Source: Acidovorax soli (lineage in GTDB: Bacteria; Pseudomonadota; Gammaproteobacteria; Burkholderiales; Burkholderiaceae_C). From it: a stretch of 64,000 nucleotides of DNA. The notes under the pieces were generated by a model that was given only the letters and a program-made list of their open reading frames with translations, made no database searches and had not been told where the DNA came from. The position numbers and the translations under genes were made by a program. Of the stretch, positions 36,139 to 45,161 are shown piece after piece (the stretch's first letter is position 1; each line of letters begins with the position of its first letter). The stretch spans positions 1 through 64,000 of the forward strand of contig NZ_FNQJ01000020.1 in assembly GCF_900107605.1 (NCBI RefSeq), given 5' to 3'.

Positions 36139-37413
36139 ATGAGAAAAGATACGGTCAGTCTGTACCAGCGCATCGTCGGATGCGGAATGAGCATTTCGTG
36201 CTTTGTTTTTTTTGCATTGTCGCTGGCCGTGCCTTCTGGGTACTCTTATGGCGCAGCAGCCTGTGTCATTTTTGCGCTGGCGGGCGTGGGGTTGTGCCGC
36301 CACAAGACTTGGTCGACCGAGTTGAAAGCCCTGTGCGCCGTGATGGTGCTCATGGGGTTGATCTGGGGGTTGTCGTTTGACGGCTGGTGGTCGTGGACCG
36401 GTTCGGACTATCTGTTCAAGTACTGGCTGGCCGCGTTGTGCCTGGGTGTCGCCTACCAGGTCGGCGTGCATGCAGGCAGCGCCGTGTGGGGTTGCGCGTT
36501 GGGTGGTGCGGGTGCTTTGGGTATTGCCGCCTATCAGTACCTGGTATTGGGGTGGAGCAAGGCCACGGGGCATACCAATGCCATCCAGTATGGCGGAATC
36601 GCCATGTACCTTGGGATCGCCACATGGGCCATGGCTTCGTTTGGCGCCTGGCCGCGCAGGCAGTCTCTGCTGTTGTGGCTGTTGGGCGGGTGCGGGGTAC
36701 TGGCGTCTTTGCTGTCCGGATCACGGGGTGCATGGGTTGTGGCCCCCCTGCTGCTGGCGGTGGTGCTGGGCGTGATGTGGCACCACGGCCAAGGTCGGCG
36801 GGCCATGTGGACGGCCGTCGGTGCCGCCCTGTGTGTTGCGGCCATGGTGATTCCTGCTGCGGGCAAGTTCGAGGCGCGCGTGGACCAGGCCATGGCGGAG
36901 GTTCCGTTGTATTGGGACCACCCGCAGCAGGGTGCGACAACCTCGGCCGGTCAGCGCCTGGAGCAGTGGCGCCTGGCCTTGCGCATGGGCGCGCAGCGTC
37001 CGCTGACGGGCTGGGGCGTGAGCGGCGTGGTCGTGCAAAAACAGAAGATGGTCGCGGCGGGTCTGGCGCATCCATCGGTCCTGGAGTATGGGCATGCGCA
37101 CAATGAAATCCTGGACATGTGGGCCAAGCGCGGCCTGATCGGCGTGGCCGTGTTGCTGGCCTTCTATGCGATTCCGCTGGCCGTGATGTGGCCGACGCGC
37201 ACCCGGCTGGCCCGGGCGCCGCCAGTGCAGCGGCCCGCGCTGCTGGCTGTGCGCGTGGCGGCCTCCCTGCTGCCCATCGCCTACTTCGGCTTTGGCTGGA
37301 CGCAGGTTTTCTTTGCCCACAACAGCGGCAATATTTTCTATCTCTTCAGCTTGGTGGCGTTCGTGGGCTGCATCCGCTGGCTGGAGAAACCACAGGGAGT
37401 GCGGCCCGGCTGA
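36139..37413 (+). CDS. O-antigen ligase/polymerase family membrane protein
   Basis: A 424-residue integral membrane protein with about 11-12 helices and the Wzy_C region. The periplasmic loop contains GWGVSGVVVQKQK and HAHNEILDMWAKRGLIG, characteristic of WaaL-like O-antigen ligases. It should transfer O-chains to lipid A-core or polymerise repeat units at the periplasmic face. ATG 36139 has AAAGG upstream. Confidence 0.88.
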   Translation: MRKDTVSLYQRIVGCGMSISCFVFFALSLAVPSGYSYGAAACVIFALAGVGLCRHKTWSTELKALCAVMVLMGLIWGLSFDGWWSWTGSDYLFKYWLAALCLGVAYQVGVHAGSAVWGCALGGAGALGIAAYQYLVLGWSKATGHTNAIQYGGIAMYLGIATWAMASFGAWPRRQSLLLWLLGGCGVLASLLSGSRGAWVVAPLLLAVVLGVMWHHGQGRRAMWTAVGAALCVAAMVIPAAGKFEARVDQAMAEVPLYWDHPQQGATTSAGQRLEQWRLALRMGAQRPLTGWGVSGVVVQKQKMVAAGLAHPSVLEYGHAHNEILDMWAKRGLIGVAVLLAFYAIPLAVMWPTRTRLARAPPVQRPALLAVRVAASLLPIAYFGFGWTQVFFAHNSGNIFYLFSLVAFVGCIRWLEKPQGVRPG

Positions 37414-37444
37414 GCGCGTCCAGGCCGTTCTGAAGGTCAGGCCC

Positions 37445-38440
37445 TCAAACCAGCAGCGCCCGCGCCTGCGCATCCATGCGCTGAACCAGCGCGCCCGCCG
37501 TCGGCAGGTCGTGGATGAGCCCGACAGCCTCTCCCGCCGTGGCGTGCGCGGCCTCAAAGTTGCCGCTGCGCACGCCCTCGTCATAGGCGGCCCGAGCCGT
37601 CCCGGGGTCGGCGCGCAGGGCGTCGATGCGATCTTCCCACTGCCGGTGCAACGCGTTGCGCAGGGCGCGGAAATCGTAGGGTGCAGGCCAGTTTTTGCGC
37701 CGCAGGATGTCGAAGACAGCCGTGCGCGCCGTGCCGTCGCCGTCGGTGGCGACGGCCATGTCCTTGGCGCCCTGCGGCGCCAGGCTTTCCTGCGTGGCCC
37801 ACAGGCGTGAGCCCACGAGCGCGCCATCGGCGCCCAGCACCAGGGCTGCCGCGAGCGTGCGCCCGTCGGCAATGCCGCCGGCGGCCAGCAGCAGGGTGGT
37901 GGGCGAATGGGCGGACAGCCAGTCGGCCAGCTCGGGCACAAAGGTCATGGTGGAGCGGCCATTGAGCGCGTTCATGCCGTGGCCCCCGGCCTCCGCGCCC
38001 TGCGCCACGATCACCTGCGCACCGGCCTCGATGGCCTGCGGGACCTGGTCCATGCGCTGCACCTGGCAAATGAGCGCGGCGCCGCTGTCGGCAATGCGGC
38101 GCGCATAGGGGCGCGGATCGCCAAACGACAGCATCAGGGCCCGGGGGCACTGGACGGGCGGCCGGTCCAGCACCCAGTCGAGGGCCGAGGCGTCTTCATC
38201 GAGCTTCCAGGTGATGAAGCCGCAGCCAATGCGGCCGGTATCCGCAGCCTGCAGCGCCAGCTGGTATTCGCGCTGCGTCCAGGCCAGGTCGCCATAGCCG
38301 CCGCCGACCAGGCCCAGCGCCCCGGCGCGGGCGCAGGCGCTCGCCAAGGCTCCGCCCGAGGCCAGCGCCATGGGCGCCAGTGCGACGGGGGTGGTCAGAC
38401 CGAAGCGGGTGCAAAAACGGGAGTTGATGAAGGTGTGCAT
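37445..38440 (-). CDS. nitronate monooxygenase-like flavoprotein
   Basis: A 331-residue FMN-binding TIM barrel of the NMO/2-nitropropane dioxygenase family. It contains PVALAPMALASGGALA near the start and the signature QVIVAQGAEAGGHG, followed by AAGGIADGRTLAAAL for phosphate binding. It oxidises alkyl nitronates such as propionate-3-nitronate, or it is a related flavin oxidoreductase. ATG 38440 starts the conserved domain. It stands alone, divergent from the YbfB-type transporter gene. Confidence 0.9.
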   Translation of the reverse strand: MHTFINSRFCTRFGLTTPVALAPMALASGGALASACARAGALGLVGGGYGDLAWTQREYQLALQAADTGRIGCGFITWKLDEDASALDWVLDRPPVQCPRALMLSFGDPRPYARRIADSGAALICQVQRMDQVPQAIEAGAQVIVAQGAEAGGHGMNALNGRSTMTFVPELADWLSAHSPTTLLLAAGGIADGRTLAAALVLGADGALVGSRLWATQESLAPQGAKDMAVATDGDGTARTAVFDILRRKNWPAPYDFRALRNALHRQWEDRIDALRADPGTARAAYDEGVRSGNFEAAHATAGEAVGLIHDLPTAGALVQRMDAQARALLV

Positions 38441-38583
38441 GCGGGCATTGTCCATGGGCGAATGCTTGGCGTCCAATGGGCCCATGGCGCCAGTGCGCGG
38501 GCGTGTGCGCATGCGCCGCCCTTCGCGCAGGGACCGTGCGGCGCTGAGCGTAGGATAAAGAAAACAGACATGGAAACCACGCT

Positions 38584-39858
38584 ATGGAACCACAGGCCAC
38601 CGCCCACCCCGCACCAACGCCCTGGGCTGACCGGCCCCTTGTCGTGGCGCTGGCGGGCATGCTGGCGCTGGCCGTGGCCATGGGCGTGGGGCGCTTTGCG
38701 TTCACACCGCTGCTGCCCATGATGCTGCACGACGGCGTGCTCACGCTCGCCGAGGGCAGCTGGCTGGCCACGGCCAATTACGTGGGCTACCTGGTGGGCG
38801 CCCTGGCCTGCATGGCACTGCCCTGGCTGGCGCCCGGGTTCTACGCCCGCTGGCACCCGGCACGGCTGGCGCGCGCGGGGCTGGTGGCCACGGTGCTGCT
38901 CACGCTGGCCATGGCGCTGCCGATACCCGCCAGCTGGCCGGCGCTGCGTTGGGTGGCGGGGGCGGCCAGCGCCGTGGTGCTGCTCAACGTGGCGGCCTGG
39001 TGCATGGTGCGCCTGGCGGCGCTGGGCCGGCCGGCCATGGGCGGGCTGATCTTCTGCGGGCCGGGCGTGGGCATCGTGCTCACGGGGCTGGCGGCCAGCG
39101 CCATGGTGGCCGGGCAGTGGCGGGCGGCTTCGGGCTGGGTGGTGTTCGGCGGGCTGTCGGTGCTGCTGTGCGTGGGGGTCTGGCCCGTGGTGCGGGGTCG
39201 GGCGGCCCAGGTCCGGGCCACGGACCCTGCAAAGGGGGCGCCGCCGGCTGCGGCGCGGGCGCAGGGCGCCGGTACGGCGGTGGCGCGGGCCGTGCATGCG
39301 CTGGCCTATGGCCTGGCGGGGCTGGGTTACATCGTCACCGCCACCTTTCTGCCCGTCATCGCGCGCGCCGCGCTGCCGCCGGGTTCACCCTGGCCGGACC
39401 TTTTCTGGCCGGTGTTCGGTGCCGGCGTGGCGATGGGCGCGGCGCTGAGCACGCGGGCGCCCCCGGCCTGGGACCGGCGCTGGCTGCTGCTGGCCGCCTA
39501 TGCGCTGCAGGCGCTGGGCATTGCGCTGGGGCTGGCCTGGCCCACGCCCGCCGGTTTTGCGCTCAGCAGCCTGTGCGTGGGCCTGCCGTTCACGGCCATC
39601 ACCTTCTATGGCCTGCAGGAGGCGCGGCGCCTGTGGCCGGCTTCGGCCGACAGTTTTGCCAGCCTGGTGACGGCCGTCTACGGCCTGGGCCAGATCGCCG
39701 GGCCGCCCCTGGTGGCCTGGCTGATTGCGCAGGGCGATCCGGGCCGGGGCTTTGCGCGCGGCCTGGCGCTGGCGGCGGCCGCGCTGGTGGCCGGGGCGGT
39801 GATGTACGGGCTGTCGGCCTGGCGTTGGCCACTGCCGCCGCACCGCAGGGCGCGCTGA
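38584..39858 (+). CDS. YbfB/YjiJ-family MFS transporter
   Basis: A 424-residue inner-membrane protein with about 12 helices. The first helix region MGVGRFAFTPLLPMM is the hallmark of the YbfB/YjiJ family. The substrate is unknown. Its stop (TGA) directly abuts the stop of the convergent sensor kinase gene without a spare base. Confidence 0.9.
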   Translation: MEPQATAHPAPTPWADRPLVVALAGMLALAVAMGVGRFAFTPLLPMMLHDGVLTLAEGSWLATANYVGYLVGALACMALPWLAPGFYARWHPARLARAGLVATVLLTLAMALPIPASWPALRWVAGAASAVVLLNVAAWCMVRLAALGRPAMGGLIFCGPGVGIVLTGLAASAMVAGQWRAASGWVVFGGLSVLLCVGVWPVVRGRAAQVRATDPAKGAPPAAARAQGAGTAVARAVHALAYGLAGLGYIVTATFLPVIARAALPPGSPWPDLFWPVFGAGVAMGAALSTRAPPAWDRRWLLLAAYALQALGIALGLAWPTPAGFALSSLCVGLPFTAITFYGLQEARRLWPASADSFASLVTAVYGLGQIAGPPLVAWLIAQGDPGRGFARGLALAAAALVAGAVMYGLSAWRWPLPPHRRAR

Positions 39859-41121
39859 TCAGTGCGGAGCGGGTGCCGTGGTGGCTGTGGGTGAGGCAGG
39901 TGCCAGCGGCAAGGACAGCACAAAACATGCGCCACTGGCGCCGTCGGGTCGATCATCGCACCGCACCGAGCCGTTGTGCCGCTCGGCAATCGAGCGCACC
40001 AGGGCCAGCCCCAGGCCCACGCCGCCGGCACGTTCGCTGGCACCCGGCAGGCGGTAGAAGGGCTCGAAGATGCGTTCGCGCAAGGCGGGGGGAACGCCAG
40101 GCCCCTGGTCGAGCACGCTCAAGCGCGCCTGGCCGTTGTGCCGCTGCACCACCGCCGTGATGGTGCCCTGGCTGTAGCGGCGTGCGTTTTCCAGCAGATT
40201 GCGCAGCGCGCGGCGCAGCAGCTTGGCCACGCCGCGCACTTGCAGCGCATCGGCGCTGGCGCTGACATCCAGGTCGGCACCGACCCGGGCGCATTCCTCG
40301 GCGGCCAGTCCGATCAGGTCCACCAGCTCCACCGTGCCCACATCGGCCTCGCGCGCGTCCAGCCGGCTGGACAACAGGATTTCGTCGACCAGCTGGTCGA
40401 GCTCGGCGATGTTGCGCAGGATTTCTTCGCGGAACGCGGGTGAGGGCTGCTGTCCGCCCATCAGCTCCAGGCCCATGCGGATGCGCGTGAGCGGCGAGCG
40501 CAGCTCGTGCGAGGCATTGGCCAGCAGCGACTTGTGGGTCTTGACCAGGGCCTCGATGCGGGCGGCGGCGGCATTGAACTGGCGCGCCAGGTGGGCCACC
40601 TCGTCCTGCCCCTGCTCGGGCACGCGCACCGACAGGTCGCCCTCGCCAAAGCGCTGCACGCTGCGCTGCAGGGTCTCCAGCCGCTGCAGCAGGCGGCGGA
40701 TGATGGGAAACACCCCCACGGCCACGGCCAGGCCCACCAGGCCCAGCATCCACAGGAAGCCGAAGGGGGGCCGGGTCCAGAAGGCGGCGTCGGCGCGGCG
40801 GTTGGGCCCGGGGTGATTGCCCCGGTCGCCGCGCGGTGCCAGCTGCAGGCTGTAGGTGCTGCCGTCGGCGCTGTCAATGCTCAGCTCCAGCCCCTCGCCC
40901 GGCGGTCCGGGCACGCGCGTGGCGAGCCCGGCGACCAGCGTGTGGCCCTCGCTGTCGCGCAGCACCACTTCGCGGGCGGGCGGCGCCATGGGTTGTGCGT
41001 TCTGCTCGGCGGCAATGCGCCAGGCCCAGCCCACGGCCAGGGTGAGCACGGCCACGCCGCCGACCACGGCCAGCCAGATGCGCAGGTACAGGCGGCGCGA
41101 AAAAAGATCAAACACCGCCAT
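39859..41121 (-). CDS. two-component sensor histidine kinase
   Basis: A 420-residue membrane kinase with an N-terminal helix (about 13-35), a short periplasmic region, a second helix (about 117-140), a HAMP-like linker, a HisKA domain with phospho-acceptor His205 (NASHELRSPLTR), and a HATPase_c domain (NLLENARRYS, DQGPGVP, GGVGLGLAL). It is the partner of the OmpR-type regulator encoded 161 bases upstream. The signal is unknown; the small sensory loop resembles RstB/CpxA-type kinases. Confidence 0.93.
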   Translation of the reverse strand: MAVFDLFSRRLYLRIWLAVVGGVAVLTLAVGWAWRIAAEQNAQPMAPPAREVVLRDSEGHTLVAGLATRVPGPPGEGLELSIDSADGSTYSLQLAPRGDRGNHPGPNRRADAAFWTRPPFGFLWMLGLVGLAVAVGVFPIIRRLLQRLETLQRSVQRFGEGDLSVRVPEQGQDEVAHLARQFNAAAARIEALVKTHKSLLANASHELRSPLTRIRMGLELMGGQQPSPAFREEILRNIAELDQLVDEILLSSRLDAREADVGTVELVDLIGLAAEECARVGADLDVSASADALQVRGVAKLLRRALRNLLENARRYSQGTITAVVQRHNGQARLSVLDQGPGVPPALRERIFEPFYRLPGASERAGGVGLGLALVRSIAERHNGSVRCDDRPDGASGACFVLSLPLAPASPTATTAPAPH

Positions 41122-41282
41122 GCCCCGCACCCGTGGACTGCGGCCCGCGCAAGGGGCGCGGCCCCAGCCAGGGCCGCCGTGCAAGGGCCGCCCCGCCGCA
41201 CTGGCGGCGTCCCTCTTCCCGCAGCGCGCAGCGATGCGAGAGAAGGGGGAAAGCGCGCAGCGCCACAGGGGGATGTTTCACG

Positions 41283-42002
41283 TCAATCCTGCTGCTTGGC
41301 AAAGACGTAGCCCACGCCGCGCACCGTCAGGATGCGGCGCGGGTTCTTGGCGTCCACCTCGATGGCCGCGCGGATGCGGCCCATGTGCACGTCGATCGAG
41401 CGGTCAAACGCCTCCAGTTCGCGGCCGCGCACGGCTTCCATGATCTGGTCGCGCGTGAGCACGCGGCCGGCGCGCTCGGCCAGCGCCACCAGCAGGTCGA
41501 ACTGGTAGGAGGTGAGGTCGGCCGCCGCGCCGGCCACCGTCACGCTGCGGGCATCGCGGTCGATTTCGAGGGTACCGAAGCGCAGGGTCTGCGCGGCCGG
41601 CGCGCTGGCGCCGTCGGTGCGCCGGCGCAATATGGCGCGGATGCGGGCCAGCAGCTCGCGGGGTTCAAACGGCTTGGGCAGGTAGTCGTCGGCGCCCAGC
41701 TCCAGGCCGATGATGCGGTCCATGGGGTCGCCCTTGGCGGTGAGCATGAGCACCGGCACCTGGGCGGCGGGCCCCTGCAGCGCGCGGATGCGGCGGCAGA
41801 CATCCAGGCCGTCCATGTCGGGCAGCATCAGGTCGAGGATGACCAGGTCGGGCAAGGGGCCCGCGCTTTCGCCCTGCAACTGCGCCAGGCCGCTGGCGCC
41901 GTCGGCGCGGTGCGTGACATGCAGGCCCGACTGGCCCAGGTATTCGCCCACCATCTGGGCCAGGCGGGCGTCGTCTTCGATCATCAGCAGGTGCGAGCTC
42001 AT
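41283..42002 (-). CDS. OmpR-family response regulator
   Basis: A 239-residue regulator with a receiver domain (1-120, phospho-acceptor Asp57 in DLVILDLMLPD) and a C-terminal winged helix (about 135-235, RSIDVHMGRIRAAIE). It should be phosphorylated by the kinase encoded downstream and control an envelope-related regulon. The target genes cannot be seen from sequence. Confidence 0.94.
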   Translation of the reverse strand: MSSHLLMIEDDARLAQMVGEYLGQSGLHVTHRADGASGLAQLQGESAGPLPDLVILDLMLPDMDGLDVCRRIRALQGPAAQVPVLMLTAKGDPMDRIIGLELGADDYLPKPFEPRELLARIRAILRRRTDGASAPAAQTLRFGTLEIDRDARSVTVAGAAADLTSYQFDLLVALAERAGRVLTRDQIMEAVRGRELEAFDRSIDVHMGRIRAAIEVDAKNPRRILTVRGVGYVFAKQQD

Positions 42003-42145
42003 CGGGGCAGTGTAGTGGGGTGGTGGAGCCGGTGGGGGCAGGGCTCCATGGTGGCCCGCAGGCGTCGCGCAGCGTTGAAGCCGCCGTAAAGTTCCGGTAA
42101 ACCGGGCAAGCGGAGAAATGCTAGAGTGCTATTTCTTCAATAGCG

Positions 42146-42172
42146 GCTAGCGCTTTATATTCAAGCGCTAGC
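42146..42172. repeat. intergenic repeat hairpin overlapping the ampG stop codon
   Basis: GCTAGCGCTT and AAGCGCTAGC form a perfect 10-bp stem with a 7-base loop. The minus-strand ampG stop codon (42161-42163) begins inside the repeat, so the last codons of ampG are supplied by it. Confidence 0.8.
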
Positions 42173-43543
42173 GGGTGTTTTGATTCGTGAAACAAACCAC
42201 ACCAGCGCCAGCACCGGCAGCCCCAGCAGGGCCGTGGCCGTGAAGAAATGCGCATAGCCATGCGCGTTGACATAGTCGCCCGAGAAACCCGCCACAAACT
42301 TCGGCAGCAGCAGCATCATCGAGCTGAACAGCGCGTACTGCGTGGCCGAATAGCTCACATTGGTCAGGCTCGACAGGTAGGCAATGAAGGCGGCCGAGGC
42401 AATGCCGCTGGCCAGGTTGTCGGCCGACACCACGGCGATCAGCGCCGTCACGTCGTGCCCGTGCCCCGCCAGCCAGGCAAACAGCAGGTTGCTGCCGGCG
42501 CTGAGCACGGCGCCCAGCATCAGGATGCGCATCACCCCCAGGCGCATGGACAGCACGCCGCCCACAAAGGCGCCCACCAGCGTCATGACGACGCCATAGA
42601 CTTTGGTGACCGCCGCCACCTCGTCCTTGGTAAACCCCATGTCCACATAAAACGGGTTGGCCATGATGCCCATGACCACGTCGCTGATGCGGTACACGGC
42701 GATCAGCGCCAGGATCTGCGCGGCCTGCCAGCCATAGCGGCCCAGAAAATCGGCGAACGGATCGACCACGGCACCCTTGAGCCATTCGGCGGCGTTCTTG
42801 GCAGGCGGCAGCACCACCGGCACCGGCTCGCGCGAGAACAGCACCGTGACGATGCCCACGGCCATCGATGCCGCCATGGCCAGGTAGGCGGCCTGCCAGG
42901 CGCCGTTTTGGTAGGCGGCCGCACCCTGGGCCACGGCCTCGCCCGCCACCTGCCCCACGGCGGGCGCCACTTCCGAGCGCGCAGCGATCCACAGCACGCC
43001 GGCGCCGGCCCAGATCATGGCCAGGCGGTAGCCCGTCTGGTACGAGGCGGCCAGTGCGGCCTGGCGGTCGGCGTCGGCCGATTCGATGCGAAAGGCATCG
43101 AGCGCAATGTCCTGCGTGGCCGAACCAAAGGCCACCGCCAGGGCGCACCACACGATGGGGCCGAGCGTCAGGCGCGGGTCGGCCAGCGCCATGCCCACGA
43201 GGCCGGCCACCACCATGCCCTGCGACAGCAACAGCCAGCTGCGCCGCCGCCCCAGCCAGCGCGTGAGCAGCGGCAGCGGCATGCGGTCCACCAGCGGCGC
43301 CCACAGCCATTTGAAGCCATAGGCCAGGCCCACCCAGCTGAGATACCCGATGGTGCTGCGGTCGATGCCCGCCTCGCGCAGGCGAAACGAGAGTGTGCCC
43401 AGCACCAGCAGCAGCGGCAGGCCCGCCGAGAAGCCCAGCGTCAGCATGCGCAGGCTGGCGGGTTCGAGGTACACGCGCAGGGTCTGCAGCCAGGGGGGGC
43501 GCACGGCGGGGGGGTGGGGTGGGGTCGGGGAGGTGTCTGACAT
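42161..43543 (-). CDS. ampG: AmpG-family muropeptide transporter
   Basis: A 460-residue MFS protein with about 12-14 helices. It imports anhydro-muropeptides for peptidoglycan recycling. It contains the AmpG-type segment GFSAGLPLLLVLGTLSFRLR near the start and QDIALDAFRIE. The final residues (KTPASA) are encoded by a repeat element. An M48 protease gene is divergent from it. Confidence 0.88.
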   Translation of the reverse strand: MSDTSPTPPHPPAVRPPWLQTLRVYLEPASLRMLTLGFSAGLPLLLVLGTLSFRLREAGIDRSTIGYLSWVGLAYGFKWLWAPLVDRMPLPLLTRWLGRRRSWLLLSQGMVVAGLVGMALADPRLTLGPIVWCALAVAFGSATQDIALDAFRIESADADRQAALAASYQTGYRLAMIWAGAGVLWIAARSEVAPAVGQVAGEAVAQGAAAYQNGAWQAAYLAMAASMAVGIVTVLFSREPVPVVLPPAKNAAEWLKGAVVDPFADFLGRYGWQAAQILALIAVYRISDVVMGIMANPFYVDMGFTKDEVAAVTKVYGVVMTLVGAFVGGVLSMRLGVMRILMLGAVLSAGSNLLFAWLAGHGHDVTALIAVVSADNLASGIASAAFIAYLSSLTNVSYSATQYALFSSMMLLLPKFVAGFSGDYVNAHGYAHFFTATALLGLPVLALVWFVSRIKTPASA

Positions 43544-43575
43544 GGGGCCGGGCGGTTTTTGTCTATTATTCCTGC

Positions 43576-44427
43576 ATGTGCCTGCTCTGCCTCCCACCCT
43601 CCGTTGCGCCGTCGTCACCCTGGTCTGCGCGCCGCGCCTTCCTGCTGGCTGCGGGTGCCAGCGCCGCCGCGCCCGTGCTGGCGCAGGTGGATGTGGGCTC
43701 GGCATCGAGCCTGCGCAAGCTGGTGCCCGCCGAGACGCTGGAGAACTCCGCCGCCCAGCAGTACCAGCAGATGCTGCAGCAGGCCAAGGCCCAGCGCGCC
43801 CTGGCGCCGGCAGGGCACCCGCAGCTGCAGCGCCTGCATGCCATTGCCAAAAGGCTGATCCCGCATGCCGCACCCTGGAACGACCGGGCACGGCAATGGC
43901 GTTGGGAGGTCAACCTCATCGGCAGCTCGCAGGTCAATGCCTTTTGCATGCCGGGCGGCAAGATCGCCTTCTACACCGGCATCCTCGACCAGCTCAAGCT
44001 CACCGACGACGAGGCCGCGATGATCATGGGCCACGAAATGGCCCACGCCCTGCGCGAGCATGCGCGCGAGCGCATCGCCAAGACGCAGGGCACCAACCTG
44101 GCGCTGCGCCTGGGTTCGCAGTTGCTGGGCCTGGGCGACCTGGGCAATGCGGCAGCCAGCCTGGGCGGGCAGCTGCTCACGCTGCAGTTCAGCCGTGCTG
44201 ACGAAAGCGATGCGGACCTGGTGGGGCTGGAGCTGGCCGCGCGCGCGGGCTACCAGCCCTCGGCCGCCGTGAGTCTGTGGCAAAAGATGGGCAACGCCAC
44301 CGGCAGCAAGCAGGGCGGCCTGGCCTTTTTGTCCACCCACCCCTCGGGTCCGGCGCGCATCCGCGCGCTGGAGCAGAACGTACCCAAGGTGCAGGGGCTG
44401 TACGAAGCGGCCCGGCGCGGCGGCTAG
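43576..44427 (+). CDS. M48-family metalloprotease, exported
   Basis: A 283-residue zinc protease with HEXXH at H153-E154-H157 (MGHEMAHALREH) and a downstream Glu in the SRADESDADLVG segment, as in M48/Loi-type peptidases. The N terminus carries ARRAFLLAAGASAAAPVLAQ, a signal with a twin-arginine-like pair, suggesting export. It is likely involved in envelope protein quality control, similar to BepA or LoiP. ATG 43576 begins the signal. Confidence 0.88.
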   Translation: MCLLCLPPSVAPSSPWSARRAFLLAAGASAAAPVLAQVDVGSASSLRKLVPAETLENSAAQQYQQMLQQAKAQRALAPAGHPQLQRLHAIAKRLIPHAAPWNDRARQWRWEVNLIGSSQVNAFCMPGGKIAFYTGILDQLKLTDDEAAMIMGHEMAHALREHARERIAKTQGTNLALRLGSQLLGLGDLGNAAASLGGQLLTLQFSRADESDADLVGLELAARAGYQPSAAVSLWQKMGNATGSKQGGLAFLSTHPSGPARIRALEQNVPKVQGLYEAARRGG

Positions 44428-44430
44428 TTT

Positions 44431-44447
44431 GCTATTGAAGTAATAGC
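44431..44447. repeat. short intergenic inverted repeat
   Basis: GCTATT-GAAGT-AATAGC directly follows the protease gene and shares the AATAGC/GCTATT unit with the element at 24781-24812. Confidence 0.55.
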
Positions 44448-44469
44448 GAAAAATCTCTTCCGCCATGCA

Positions 44470-45108
44470 TCACGTGCCGCCCACATAAGGGTTGCTCTGC
44501 CGCTCCCGTCCGAACGAGCTTTCCGGCCCGTGGCCGGGGATGAACACCGTCTGGTCGCCCATGGGCCACAGGCGCTGCGTGATGCTGGCTATGAGCTGCT
44601 GGTGGTTGCCCTGGGGGAAGTCGGTGCGGCCGATGCTGCCGGCAAACAGCACGTCGCCCACAAAGGCCCGGTCGATCTGCGGCGCATGGAACACCACATG
44701 GCCCGGCGTATGGCCGGGGCAGTGGCGCACGTTCAGCGTTTCGTGGCCGATCTGCACCTGGTCGCCATCGTGCAGCCAGCGGGTGGGCGTGAAGTGCTGC
44801 GCGGGCGGAAAACCGAACATCGCGCTTTGCTGCGGCAGGCCATCAATCCAGAACTGGTCGCCGGGGTGCGGCCCCACGATGGGCAGCGCAAGGCGCTGGG
44901 CCAGCTCGCCGGTGCCGCCGGCGTGGTCAATATGGGCGTGGGTGAGCCAGATCTGTTCCAGCGTGAGGCCCAGGCGCTGGATCTCGGCCAGCAGCAGATC
45001 CAGATCGCCACCGGGGTCGATGACGGTGGCCTTGCGGGTGGCGTCGCACCAGACGATGGAGCAGTTTTGCTGGAAGGGCGTGACGGGGATGGTGAGGTAC
45101 TGGAGCAT
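44470..45108 (-). CDS. MBL-fold metallohydrolase (glyoxalase II-like)
   Basis: A 212-residue metallo-beta-lactamase fold enzyme with HAHIDHAGG (THxHxDH motif), a His in HCPGHTPGH, Asp in FVGDVLFAGS, and a final His in IPGHGPESS. The metal-binding set is complete. The pattern resembles hydroxyacylglutathione hydrolases and related small thioesterases. The substrate is unproven. It is cytoplasmic and monocistronic. Confidence 0.9.
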   Translation of the reverse strand: MLQYLTIPVTPFQQNCSIVWCDATRKATVIDPGGDLDLLLAEIQRLGLTLEQIWLTHAHIDHAGGTGELAQRLALPIVGPHPGDQFWIDGLPQQSAMFGFPPAQHFTPTRWLHDGDQVQIGHETLNVRHCPGHTPGHVVFHAPQIDRAFVGDVLFAGSIGRTDFPQGNHQQLIASITQRLWPMGDQTVFIPGHGPESSFGRERQSNPYVGGT

Positions 45109-45161
45109 GGAGGGGACCGTTCTGGTGCCGCGGCGGCAGGCCCGAACGATAGCGCAAACGT

